Made by a program: the position numbers and the translations under genes
Shown: one piece after another, positions 7,493-15,484 of the stretch
Layout: every line of letters begins with the position of its first letter
Numbering within the stretch: the first letter of the stretch is position 1
The notes under the pieces: generated by a model
Databases searched by the model: none
Seen by the model: only the letters and a program-made list of their open reading frames with translations
What the model was told of the DNA's origin: nothing
Origin: CAZFHP01 sp964519365
Lineage (GTDB): Bacteria > Babelota > Babeliae > Babelales > RVW-14
Reading direction: 5' to 3'
Assembly: GCA_964519365.1 (NCBI GenBank)
Contig: CAZFHP010000020.1
Location: 1-25,038, forward strand
Length of the DNA stretch: 25,038 nt

Positions 7493-8467
7493 TTACATGT
7501 TTTTATTTGTTAATTGTTCGATACGTTTTTTCATAAAGTCGATCCAGTAGTCAAGACGGAGTCGTTCAAGTTTATATGTTTTTTGGGAGATTTGTTTGTA
7601 TTGTTGTTCTAGAAATTCTTCTGTTACTTGATCCCAGCTGTCAACAATAAGAACGGGTAGCCCGTCATATAACGAATCTATGCAGGACTTTTTGACAATG
7701 GGAATACATCCAATCGTAAGGGCTTCCCATGTTCTATAACAATCAAAGCCTGCTCCATGCGGGCTGACAACAAATTTAAATCGTCCCATTTCTCGTAAAT
7801 ATTTATCGTATGGGCGATTAAACGGCTTGATGACGCAAAAACTTTTGTCTTTTAGCGATTTTAACGCTTCTTGCCGTTGTATGATATTTGTTTTAACGTT
7901 CATGTTGCAATAGACAAGCTTGTCTTTTTTTATTTGACCGTTTTGTATGTCGATTAATATTTTGCCCCAAATCTCTTCCCAATTATACGGCGCTCGTACG
8001 TTTAATATGCCACACAGGCCAATTGGCAGGCGAATAAGTTTTGGGTGTTGTGTCGCGTCGATATTCATGCTACACCAGGCAATAAGTTTATCGTCGTTTA
8101 GATAACGAGCAAATGGTCCAGGAACGCTAGAATCACTATTAAACGACACAAGAACGTACCGGGATGTGATATATGGGTGTGCGTTTGTGAAAAATTTCTC
8201 CAGATAGTACGGGTCGTTTTTGATGAAAATAATATCGCCATCTTTTACTTGTTTTGGATCGATAGCTGTTCCCCATAAGACGAGCTGATATTTTTGTGGT
8301 TGATCAAAAAAGTGATTTGCGAGCTGCCTAAAGCCATTGGCAGAAATAAATGGATATCGGACAGGTAGATAGGTGCTGCGAATATAATATTTATACCCAA
8401 GATATAGTGGGTATAAGAACCCGAGAGTAAGAACAAATATGATAATTTTATGACGTTTTATTTTCAT
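7493..8467 (-). CDS. Membrane-anchored exostosin/GT47-like glycosyltransferase
   Basis: The product is 324 aa. Residues 8-25 are a single N-terminal membrane segment (IIIFVLTLGFLYPLYLGY), giving a type II topology. The C-terminal third holds the motif KFVVSPHGAGFDCYRTWEAL followed by TIGCIPIVKKS and VLIVDSWDQVTEEFL. This matches the donor-binding region of exostosin-like enzymes (S.hG.g.dc.R.wEal..GciPVi). Exostosin-like enzymes are inverting transferases acting on surface glycans; the substrate here is unknown. Its ATG overlaps the stop of the upstream GT4 gene (ATGA), so the two are translationally coupled. The exact CAZy family is an inference from the motif. Confidence 0.8.
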   Translation of the reverse strand: MKIKRHKIIIFVLTLGFLYPLYLGYKYYIRSTYLPVRYPFISANGFRQLANHFFDQPQKYQLVLWGTAIDPKQVKDGDIIFIKNDPYYLEKFFTNAHPYITSRYVLVSFNSDSSVPGPFARYLNDDKLIAWCSMNIDATQHPKLIRLPIGLCGILNVRAPYNWEEIWGKILIDIQNGQIKKDKLVYCNMNVKTNIIQRQEALKSLKDKSFCVIKPFNRPYDKYLREMGRFKFVVSPHGAGFDCYRTWEALTIGCIPIVKKSCIDSLYDGLPVLIVDSWDQVTEEFLEQQYKQISQKTYKLERLRLDYWIDFMKKRIEQLTNKNM

Positions 8468-9600
8468 GCTTTTAGTGTGTTATCGTATACGCTTAAGAGC
8501 TTGTTTAATAAATGTTTGTTAGTGTACTGGGTGTGTGCTGTTTTGTAAACGTTTTGTCCAAGCTGTTTTGTCAGTTCTGGTTTGTCTAAAAGTAATGTTA
8601 TGTTTTGTGTCAGACTTTGACAATTATCAGGCTCAAACAAGAGCCCAGTTTGCATGTGTTTAACAAAAATATCTGCAGCTCCTGTGCCATGAGCAATAAT
8701 CGATGGCTTTTTCATGATGGCTGCTTCGAGTAAAACAATCCCAAAGCCTTCACGGCTACTTGCAATGACATTAAAATCTGAATAAAAAAGAATAGCTGGA
8801 ATTTGTTTTGAGTACCCCAAAAAGTGTACGTATTTATCTATGTTCAACTTGCAAGCGAGTCGCTGGTAATAATCTTTTTGCGGTCCATCGCCAACACAAA
8901 GCACATGAACATATTTTTTGTGTGTGTGAATAACGTTTGCGATAGCGTTCAAAAAGAGCTCATGGTTTTTGTAGGCTTTTGTGTTTCTGAAGCGTCCTAC
9001 TATAGATATAATGGGCGCGTCTTCTGGTATGTAGAGATTAAAGTTTTTTGCAAAAAAATCATGTTTTGTTTCTTTGGGTGTAAATGTGAGAAATTTTTCA
9101 TCATCAAAAAAATGGGGGACGTGTGTGAATGATTGATCATGTTGACGGTGGTTCATATTGCCAACATAGAGAATAGTATCAGCTTTGTGCATAACATTTT
9201 TTCGCACAGGTGTTTGGCTATGGTGTGTGTGTATAATCGTAATGGGCGTGTTTGTATGTATCTGGTCTTTTTTAACATGTGTAACTTCGTATGCGTTATT
9301 GGTGTGAATAATCGAAATGTTTTCGCGATTACAGATTTTGGTAATAGCAGAGCTTAAAAATGGTCGCCAAAAAACTTTAAAGGGAAAACAATAGCATGGG
9401 GTTCTATAGTATGGGAGTTTGAGTTCTTGAAGCTTTTTCTCAAGCTGTGAGTTTTTACAAACAAGAAGTACTGCTTCTATGTTTTTTGTTTGTAAGAGCT
9501 TCTTGTAAAGATTAAGAGCATGCACTTCTGGGCCGTCAAATCCCATAGTTGTATGGGTAAGTAAGATTCTATGTTTGGGCGCGATGATTTTATTTTGCAT
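8464..9600 (-). CDS. GT4-family glycosyltransferase (first gene of the operon)
   Basis: The product is 378 aa. The N-terminus RILLTHTTMGFDGPEVHALN corresponds to the glycine-rich acceptor-domain loop, but the usual GGxE is here DGPE. The nucleotide-sugar domain has HVLCVGDGPQKDYYQRLA, HFLGYSKQIPAILFYSDF and the EX7E motif in SREGFGIVLLEAAIMKKPS, then TGLLFEPDN. It has the same layout and many shared phrases as the GT4 gene at 6297-7484, so they are paralogues flanking the GT47-like gene. The three form one minus-strand operon for a surface glycan. A candidate promoter lies at 9636-9663. No strong Shine-Dalgarno box precedes the ATG. Confidence 0.93.
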   Translation of the reverse strand: MQNKIIAPKHRILLTHTTMGFDGPEVHALNLYKKLLQTKNIEAVLLVCKNSQLEKKLQELKLPYYRTPCYCFPFKVFWRPFLSSAITKICNRENISIIHTNNAYEVTHVKKDQIHTNTPITIIHTHHSQTPVRKNVMHKADTILYVGNMNHRQHDQSFTHVPHFFDDEKFLTFTPKETKHDFFAKNFNLYIPEDAPIISIVGRFRNTKAYKNHELFLNAIANVIHTHKKYVHVLCVGDGPQKDYYQRLACKLNIDKYVHFLGYSKQIPAILFYSDFNVIASSREGFGIVLLEAAIMKKPSIIAHGTGAADIFVKHMQTGLLFEPDNCQSLTQNITLLLDKPELTKQLGQNVYKTAHTQYTNKHLLNKLLSVYDNTLKA

Positions 9601-9635
9601 AATTTTCTTTGTAAAATTTTTTTCTAAGATTTAGC

Positions 9636-9663
9636 ATTTTAGCATATTGTCATGTTTAATCAA
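9636..9663 (-). promoter_or_regulatory. Candidate promoter of the glycosyltransferase operon
   Basis: On the minus strand TTGATT (9663-9658) and TAAAAT (9641-9636) are separated by 16 bp. The ATG of the first operon gene lies about 36 nt beyond the -10 box. The match is fair rather than strong. Confidence 0.4.
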
Positions 9664-9669
9664 TGGGAA

Positions 9670-9726
9670 AAACTTTTTCTTGCATCAGTCTTATTGCTTT
9701 TTATATGCTCATAAAAGAAAAAGTTT
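9670..9726. repeat. Inverted repeat with 12-bp arms in the divergent promoter region
   Basis: AAACTTTTTCTT at 9670-9681 is the exact reverse complement of AAGAAAAAGTTT at 9715-9726; the spacer is 33 bp. The repeat lies between the glycosyltransferase operon (minus) and the gene at 9762 (plus). The spacer holds most of the plus-strand promoter, so regulator binding here could control it. There is no T-tract arrangement typical of a terminator. Confidence 0.55.
9680..9707 (+). promoter_or_regulatory. Candidate promoter for the gene at 9762
   Basis: TTGCAT at 9680-9685 and TATATG at 9702-9707 are separated by 16 bp. The -35 box touches the left arm of the 9670-9726 inverted repeat and the -10 lies in its spacer. 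The ATG is 54 nt downstream of the -10 box. Confidence 0.45.
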
Positions 9727-9761
9727 CGTGATTTTATAAACTCTTTTTGGCGGGGGCTTTC

Positions 9762-10433
9762 ATGAAAAAAACTATACGATTTTTAATTGTTCGCTTTATT
9801 GTTTCGTTTTTATTTTTGGGGTCCCAAGACATTCAAGCCATGCTGCTTATGCCTGAAGGGCCTGATGAAAATGAAATTCAAGAAACTATTGCTATGATAG
9901 AAGAGTTTAATATGTTACTAAAATCAGACAAGCGAGCTTGTGCTCAGAAGCAGAAAAATGGGAAATCTGTTTCAAAGCATGTGCGTCGTGGGCATAGGCG
10001 TTTTGAGTCGTGTAGCCTTGATGTACGAAAAAGATCAAGCGCCGAACGACATCGACGGATAGTATCAGCTCCTCCTATGGTTTATAGGGTTCCACCAAAC
10101 ACGCCAGTTGGAGAAAGAGAATGTGGGATAAGGGCTCATTTTATTTCCATTGGGCGAGTACGTTTGGATGTCCTTGATAAGTTTGTGATAAGATCTTTAG
10201 AGAAAGCATTAGATGCACATGTTGTTGGTGTTGGATTTGAAAGAGGTCGTTTGGTTTCTTTGCAGATGTTCAAAAATTGTTGGGATATAAGTTCTTGGAA
10301 AAAAGACGAAGATAACGTGAGAGTGGTGCTTAGTAAGTATAGACAGTTCCATACGATAGAGTTGAACGGTAGAATTGCTACTCGTTCAAAACCAAGCCTT
10401 TTGTTACAATGGGTTGAGCATGGCGTAGATTAA
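9762..10433 (+). CDS. Secreted protein of unknown function
   Basis: The product is 223 aa from the ATG at 9762, preceded by a GGCGGGGG box; the in-frame TTG at 9747 lies before that box and is unlikely. Residues 1-26 are a signal peptide (RFLIVRFIVSFLFLGSQDIQA). An acidic helix-like stretch follows (MPEGPDENEIQETIAMIEEF). A very basic region is next (VSKHVRRGHRRFESC; RKRSSAERHRR), then a predicted folded C-terminal part of about 105 residues (RAHFISIGRVRLDVLDKFV; VVGVGFERGRLVSLQMF). No family was recognised. It stands alone between the divergent promoter region and the AAA ATPase gene with its own promoter. Confidence 0.75.
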   Translation: MKKTIRFLIVRFIVSFLFLGSQDIQAMLLMPEGPDENEIQETIAMIEEFNMLLKSDKRACAQKQKNGKSVSKHVRRGHRRFESCSLDVRKRSSAERHRRIVSAPPMVYRVPPNTPVGERECGIRAHFISIGRVRLDVLDKFVIRSLEKALDAHVVGVGFERGRLVSLQMFKNCWDISSWKKDEDNVRVVLSKYRQFHTIELNGRIATRSKPSLLLQWVEHGVD

Positions 10434-10463
10434 GTATAAATTTTTAAAATTTTATAAAATTTC

Positions 10464-10493
10464 TTGACCTAGGGAAAATAACTTGTGTACAAT
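10464..10493 (+). promoter_or_regulatory. Sigma70-type promoter of the DUF4143 ATPase gene
   Basis: TTGACC at 10464-10469 and TACAAT at 10488-10493 are separated by 18 bp. The -10 box lies inside the left arm of the palindrome at 10486-10520, which strongly suggests promoter control by a protein binding the palindrome. Confidence 0.6.
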
Positions 10494-10520
10494 TTCCAAG
10501 TTGAAGTTGGAATTTGTACA
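10486..10520. repeat. Palindrome (14-bp arms) over the -10 box, likely operator
   Basis: TGTACAATTTCCAA at 10486-10499 pairs with TTGGAATTTGTACA at 10507-10520 with one mismatch; the spacer is GTTGAAG. It overlaps the -10 box and the likely transcription start. As RNA it would give a hairpin just before the start codon. An operator role is inferred from position and symmetry. Confidence 0.65.
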
Positions 10521-10526
10521 ATTTTT

Positions 10527-11732
10527 ATGATTGATTGGTTTTTAAAAATGTTAAAAAGATTACTTGTAGCTCAAGCTAAGCGTTTGTCTAAACAGTCTCC
10601 GGTTGTTGCTATTTTTGGCCCTAGGCAGTCAGGAAAGACAACATTGGCTCGCATGGCATTTGAAAAATACAAATACATTAATTTAGAAATGCCAAGCATT
10701 CGAAAACTTGTTCAAAAAGATCCGATGGGTTTTTTAGAAATGTATTTTGACCAAAAGGGTATTATCTTAGACGAAGTTCAGCATGTTCCAGAATTACTTT
10801 CATATATTCAAGTGTATGTTGATGAACAAAAAAAAAATGGTTTTTTTGTTATCACCGGCTCTCAAAATATTTTACTTAATCAGTCTGTTAGTCAATCACT
10901 TGCTGGTCGGGTTGCTATTTTAACACTTTTGCCGTTTTCATTGGAAGAATTACATAAAGAAAAGATGCTTTTTAAGTCTTCGATTAAAACAATGTTTAAA
11001 GGTTTTTATCCTCGTGTTTTAGCACAAAAAAAATCTCCTTTAGATTGGTATCCTGATTATACTCGTACTTATGTTGAACGAGATGTTAGACAAATAAAAA
11101 ACATAACGAATTTATCATTGTTCCAAGATTTTGTTGCGTTATGTGCAGGGAGAATTGGTCAGGTTCTTAATGTATCTTCGTTGGGTAATGATTGTGGTGT
11201 TAGCGATACAACTGTTAATGCATGGCTATCAGTGTTAGAGGCGTGTTATATTGTTTTTTTATTGCGGCCGTATCATAAAAATTTTAGCAAACGTATTATA
11301 AAATCACCGAAACTTTATTTTTATGATTCAGGACTTGCATGTTCGCTTCTTGGTATACATAGTGAAGAAGAGCTTATGAAACATTCATTGCGTGGAAATC
11401 TTTTTGAATCATGTGTGATTTCTGAACTTATGAAGGGTTATTTTAACCGTAACAGACAACCATGTCTTTATTTTTGGCGAGATAATCATGGGCATGAAGT
11501 TGATTGTATTGTTGAAAAAGGTGAAACGCTGCGAGCTCTAGAGATTAAATCTGCTAAAACATTTAATACGAGTTTTTTTGATGGGTTAGAGTACTGGAAT
11601 AAGATTGCTGGTGTTGGTCCAGAGAATAGTTTTGTTGTTTATGGCGGTGATGAACCATATAAGTATCGGAACATAAAAGCTTTAAGCTGGACAAACTTGG
11701 CAAGTGTTACAAAAATACTTGGCAGAATATAA
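10527..11732 (+). CDS. AAA-type ATPase with DUF4143 C-terminal domain
   Basis: The product is 401 aa from the ATG at 10527; an ATG at 10548 would fit the usual family start (MLKRLL) equally well, and neither has a Shine-Dalgarno box. Walker A is GPRQSGKTT (residues 31-39) and Walker B is GIILDEVQ (78-85, D82 E83). ITGSQN further on is the sensor-like motif. After a winged-helix-like segment, the C-terminal DUF4143 domain shows FESCVISELMK, FWRDNHGHEVDCIVEKGE and ALEIKSAKTF, which resembles a PD-(D/E)xK-type fold (E..D, E-x-K). This family is widespread in bacteria and archaea, its precise role is unsettled, and roles in DNA handling or defence have been proposed. It has its own promoter and operator-like palindrome. 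Confidence 0.93.
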   Translation: MIDWFLKMLKRLLVAQAKRLSKQSPVVAIFGPRQSGKTTLARMAFEKYKYINLEMPSIRKLVQKDPMGFLEMYFDQKGIILDEVQHVPELLSYIQVYVDEQKKNGFFVITGSQNILLNQSVSQSLAGRVAILTLLPFSLEELHKEKMLFKSSIKTMFKGFYPRVLAQKKSPLDWYPDYTRTYVERDVRQIKNITNLSLFQDFVALCAGRIGQVLNVSSLGNDCGVSDTTVNAWLSVLEACYIVFLLRPYHKNFSKRIIKSPKLYFYDSGLACSLLGIHSEEELMKHSLRGNLFESCVISELMKGYFNRNRQPCLYFWRDNHGHEVDCIVEKGETLRALEIKSAKTFNTSFFDGLEYWNKIAGVGPENSFVVYGGDEPYKYRNIKALSWTNLASVTKILGRI

Positions 11733-11877
11733 TATTTGTTTCGGCAATTTTTTTGTACAGAATTATATTTCCCCTGTTTTCAAATGTTTTAAAAAAACTT
11801 TTTTTAATTCTTGTTTTTTGTTTTTTTGTTTTGTTAAACAAATAAGTTAAGGATAAGAAGTAAGTTTTAATAAACAT
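11733..11877. other. T-rich intergenic leader before the surface-protein block
   Basis: This 145-bp gap has long T-runs and a small hairpin (TTTGTTT at 11825-11831 with AAACAAA at 11836-11842). I see no clear -35/-10 pair and no strong terminator. The first surface-protein gene has only a weak ribosome-binding site (AAGGATAAG, distant from the ATG). Confidence 0.35.
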
Positions 11878-14800
11878 ATGAAAAGAGTGGGTATGATAGT
11901 GCGAAGAGTAGTTGTTTTATTTTGTACGTTTGTGTGTCTTGTTTCTTTTAATCTTTTTGCTGGGCCTGTCGGCGATGAAAATGCCGTTCAGGTTATTTCT
12001 TTTACAGCGTTTCCTGCGGCTGATTCTGATAATAAACTTGGTTCGTTTGGATTTTTCAAAAACGGTTTCTCACTAGAAGATGAAACGACGACGTGTACCT
12101 TTGCTTCTGTGTTTCCTGTGTCAGGAGATATAAGTTTACATGGTGGCCAGCTCTGTCTTGATACAGATATGATATGTCAAAACGTAACGAATTTAAGTAC
12201 GTCAGGTTTTTTCTTGAGTAATAATCACGTATTAGATTTATGTGAAAGTATTACAGGTTTGCCTGTTACGCATGATTCTCTTTTTCACAACACAAAGATT
12301 TATTTAAGTTCTGATTTGCAAATAAATGGAACCGCAAAGTTTTATGGCAACTGTATTATAGATGGGAGACATAACAGAATTATTTTGGGTTCCGATGGAC
12401 ATATTATTCTTTCTCCGGGAGCAAGCTTAAAATTTAAAAATCTTGAGCTTGATGGTGTTTCTGGTAATCACATGTGGTGTACTGACGATTCAGGATCTAT
12501 CACGCTAGATAATATGCGGTGGGTACAGGATGCTGACTATAGTTTTACTAATGGTAGCATGAAAATTCTTAACACAGTGAGCTTTGCTGGGCCATATACG
12601 TTTTATTATGATTCTACTCATACAAGTACGATTGATTCGGATTCGTGTTGGTGTATTTCTGATATTGGGACACTATCTCTTGGGAGGAAGACAGGGATTG
12701 ATGGGCGTGAGCCATTGTATTTTGAAGATGTAACATCAATCTTGAAAATGGAAAACAGTACCTTAAGCGTTACCAGCTCGGGTGCATGTTTTACGAATGG
12801 TACGATGCTCGGGGACGGTGAAGTAAGATTTGTAATTGATTCTACGAGTAGAAACAATGCGCTTAAACTAGGTAGCGGGGTTGAGGCTAATGACTTTACA
12901 TTTAGACTTTACCCGGAAGCTGTGTTTAGTTTAGTCAGTGGGCATATGGTTTATGATATAATCGATAAATCTAATTTTTTAACAGACGATGTTGATGTTA
13001 AATTTATACGTCAAGCTTCAAATTCATATTTTTATGCAGACCAGGATGTTACGTTTAGAAACATAACAGTACAAACAGAACCTGCAAGCACGTTTATTGT
13101 TGCTGATGGCAAAGATATATTGTTTGATAATGCGTTTGTTGATAGTACGCCTGCAGACTATCTTGTCACAGCTACGCGAACAAATACTATAACAAATCTT
13201 TTAGCTGGAGATGGGGCGATATTTTTGTATAGAGGTAATTTGCCGTTAAATATTACTGTCCAAAATTCAGGAAATAGTTTAGGCGGTCAGGGGAATTATT
13301 CCGGTTTGCTTACGTTACAAGATAGCAATGCAGAGTTATCGCTTGATTTAACTGGGCGCATATCAAGTAATATAACGATGAATGAAGGAACTATTACGTT
13401 ACTTGATGATTTAAGTTTGGCGCGAGGGGTATGTTTAACAGGCTCAGGGACAATTGTGGCCAATGATCATATTGTGAATATTGATCCATACACAAGTGTC
13501 TACTCAGGAACTATTCGTTGGGAGGGTGATGGTGCAGAGTTTCGTTTAAATTCTGACACAACGCTTGCGTCAGAAATGACATTTAGTGGCGATTGGGTTG
13601 TTAATGGAAACGGGAACATTCTTGATCTTGCCTATTCTGGAAGTATCGTTATAGCAAAAGATTCAAGAGTTACGTTTAAAAATATTGGTATAAATGGTTT
13701 GCAGGGGACCAATATTAGATGCTTTGATGATTCGTCACAGATTCTATTTGATGATACACAGCTTTATCTTGAAGGAGATTATAGTTTTACTGTTGGAAGT
13801 TTTATCATACGGCATGATGTTGATCTTTCTGGGACTTATACTTTTTTTTATGAAAGTGTGCTTACCAGCTCGTTTTGCTATTGTTGTCATTTGAATGTAT
13901 GTAAGGGGGCAACGTTTAGTGTTGGAAGGGCTGATGGTTATTATGGGCGAGAGCCGATTTATTTTCCCAATAACAATTCAGAGTTTATTTTAGATAATGC
14001 AACGTTACATATTACACCATCTGGAATGAATATTACTCGTGGAAGGTTTCTTGCTAGGCATGATGTGACTATTGATATAGAAACGACATGTACAATGGGT
14101 GGCTTGATGGTCGGTGATGGTGCAGCTGGAAACGATATGATTTGTGAATGGAATGCAGGGTCTGTTGTTCATGTTCCTCGAGGGCATCTGATTTACAATA
14201 ACGTATCGCCAACAAATTTTACCTCAAAAACTAAAAATACTAGGTTTGATATTGGTGAAGATTTTAATTTATATCTCAAGCGTGATATGCAATTACAAAA
14301 TTTACAGGTAGAGACCTGTACGGTCTGGGGATATATGGCTGATCCAGGGAAGATTCTGTCATACAATGGGTATACTGTTTTGTATGAAGGTTCAGAGTAC
14401 GAAATAACTGGTATGCGTTATAACGATGTAACAAATTTGCTTGCAGGTAATCATTCGATTGTTATTAAGAGTGGTGCTTTGCCATTGGCAACGGTTGTTA
14501 TGGGACCAGGAAATAGAATTTATGGGATTGGCAGTATAGGGCAACCAGTATTTTTGGTGGGTGATACTGCAGAGCTAACGCTTGATAATCTTGGTGACGC
14601 ATTGGCAAATATTGATCTTGGAGGTGGAACGTTGATATTAAGTCAGCCATTATTATTTGATGTCGGAAATGTCTTGACAGGGCAGGGGACCGTTAATTGC
14701 TCGAATTATTTTACGCATTTTGGTGGACCTGATTTCGTGTGGACGAGTACCGTGTGCTGGGATTGTAATAGAGGTGGAATTAATCTTGACTCTCAAGTTA

Positions 14801-15447
14801 ATTTAACATCTCGTTGGACATTTAGTGGAGATGCTATCATTGAAGGTCAAAATCGTATTATTGATATGAGCTTCGGCGGGCAAATTTTAGTTGAACGAGG
14901 TTCAACGCTTACCTTGAGAGATGTGAAAATTAAAGGGCTTTCTGGTGATTGTATTTGTTGTACAGATGATGCTGGGAAGATTATATTTGATTCGGTATCT
15001 TTGGTTCAGGATAGCAATATGACATTTTCGGTTGGTTCATTTGAAGTTTTGAACAATGTAACCATGATGGGTGATGCGAAATTTTCGTATCAATCACGTG
15101 AAACGAGTGTTGTTAATGCATTTGCTACGTTAACACTTGATGAAGATTTTGAGTTTTCGTATGAGCCACCAATAGCATCACGAGCATTATTTAAATTTGG
15201 AGACTCAACTTCAAAGCTCATGATGGATGGTGCCACGTTGATTTCAACATCAACTGGATTGCAGTTAACAAAGGGGAACTTGTTGGTTAAGGGTGCATGT
15301 AATATTGCAAGTGATGCTTCATGTAAAGCTGAAGGTGTTATTTTGGGCGATGGAGTTTCTGTTGACAGTGATGTTGATATAGATATTTTCCCAGATGCAG
15401 AATTAAATGTGCAGTCAGGATATGTGCGCTATAGAAATGTTTCTTAA
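11878..15447 (+). CDS. Giant surface protein, three ~413-aa beta-solenoid-like repeats
   Basis: The product is 1189 aa. Residues 1-28 are a signal peptide ending FNLFA-G. An N-terminal cap with SDNKLGSFGFFKNGFSLED and TTCTF is shared with two of the later paralogues, in part with the third. The rest is made of long repeats, about 413 residues each. The recurring core reads like VTFKNI-x-I-NGLQG-x-NIRCFDDS, then D-YSFTVGSF, then TFFYES...TS. It starts at residues 184, 598 and 1011. The short alternating polar/hydrophobic strands, Gly/Asn turns and phrases such as GNGNILDL suggest a right-handed beta-helix or similar solenoid. The third repeat is cut short: it ends at YRNVS, where paralogues continue ~50 residues. 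No enzyme motif and no cell-wall or outer-membrane anchor is visible. A role as a surface or adhesin-like protein is inferred. Confidence 0.9.
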   Translation: MKRVGMIVRRVVVLFCTFVCLVSFNLFAGPVGDENAVQVISFTAFPAADSDNKLGSFGFFKNGFSLEDETTTCTFASVFPVSGDISLHGGQLCLDTDMICQNVTNLSTSGFFLSNNHVLDLCESITGLPVTHDSLFHNTKIYLSSDLQINGTAKFYGNCIIDGRHNRIILGSDGHIILSPGASLKFKNLELDGVSGNHMWCTDDSGSITLDNMRWVQDADYSFTNGSMKILNTVSFAGPYTFYYDSTHTSTIDSDSCWCISDIGTLSLGRKTGIDGREPLYFEDVTSILKMENSTLSVTSSGACFTNGTMLGDGEVRFVIDSTSRNNALKLGSGVEANDFTFRLYPEAVFSLVSGHMVYDIIDKSNFLTDDVDVKFIRQASNSYFYADQDVTFRNITVQTEPASTFIVADGKDILFDNAFVDSTPADYLVTATRTNTITNLLAGDGAIFLYRGNLPLNITVQNSGNSLGGQGNYSGLLTLQDSNAELSLDLTGRISSNITMNEGTITLLDDLSLARGVCLTGSGTIVANDHIVNIDPYTSVYSGTIRWEGDGAEFRLNSDTTLASEMTFSGDWVVNGNGNILDLAYSGSIVIAKDSRVTFKNIGINGLQGTNIRCFDDSSQILFDDTQLYLEGDYSFTVGSFIIRHDVDLSGTYTFFYESVLTSSFCYCCHLNVCKGATFSVGRADGYYGREPIYFPNNNSEFILDNATLHITPSGMNITRGRFLARHDVTIDIETTCTMGGLMVGDGAAGNDMICEWNAGSVVHVPRGHLIYNNVSPTNFTSKTKNTRFDIGEDFNLYLKRDMQLQNLQVETCTVWGYMADPGKILSYNGYTVLYEGSEYEITGMRYNDVTNLLAGNHSIVIKSGALPLATVVMGPGNRIYGIGSIGQPVFLVGDTAELTLDNLGDALANIDLGGGTLILSQPLLFDVGNVLTGQGTVNCSNYFTHFGGPDFVWTSTVCWDCNRGGINLDSQVNLTSRWTFSGDAIIEGQNRIIDMSFGGQILVERGSTLTLRDVKIKGLSGDCICCTDDAGKIIFDSVSLVQDSNMTFSVGSFEVLNNVTMMGDAKFSYQSRETSVVNAFATLTLDEDFEFSYEPPIASRALFKFGDSTSKLMMDGATLISTSTGLQLTKGNLLVKGACNIASDASCKAEGVILGDGVSVDSDVDIDIFPDAELNVQSGYVRYRNVS
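12270..15447 (+). repeat. Three tandem ~1.24-kb protein-coding repeats (third truncated)
   Basis: Units begin near 12270, 13507 and 14743, each opening with a strand-rich stretch (…NSDTTLASEMTFSGDW in unit 2; SQVNLTSRWTFSGDA in unit 3) followed by GNGNILDL-like text and the FKN…G…DDS core. The spacing of the cores is 414 and 413 residues. Identity at DNA level is modest, so the repeats are old. Confidence 0.75.
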
Positions 15448-15484
15448 AACAAGACACGACAGGATATGAAAGGAAATGGTAGTG

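Noticed and set aside
9747..9761. TTG start for the secreted protein at 9762
   Set aside because: It lies before the GGCGGGGG box that serves the ATG, and five extra residues would precede the MKK signal peptide.
10485..10526. GTG start for the DUF4143 ATPase
   Set aside because: It would translate the palindrome and overlap the -10 box; the added residues do not resemble the family N-terminus.
11821..11842. Small hairpin TTTGTTT/AAACAAA as a terminator
   Set aside because: Only seven A/T-dominated pairs and no T-run after it.
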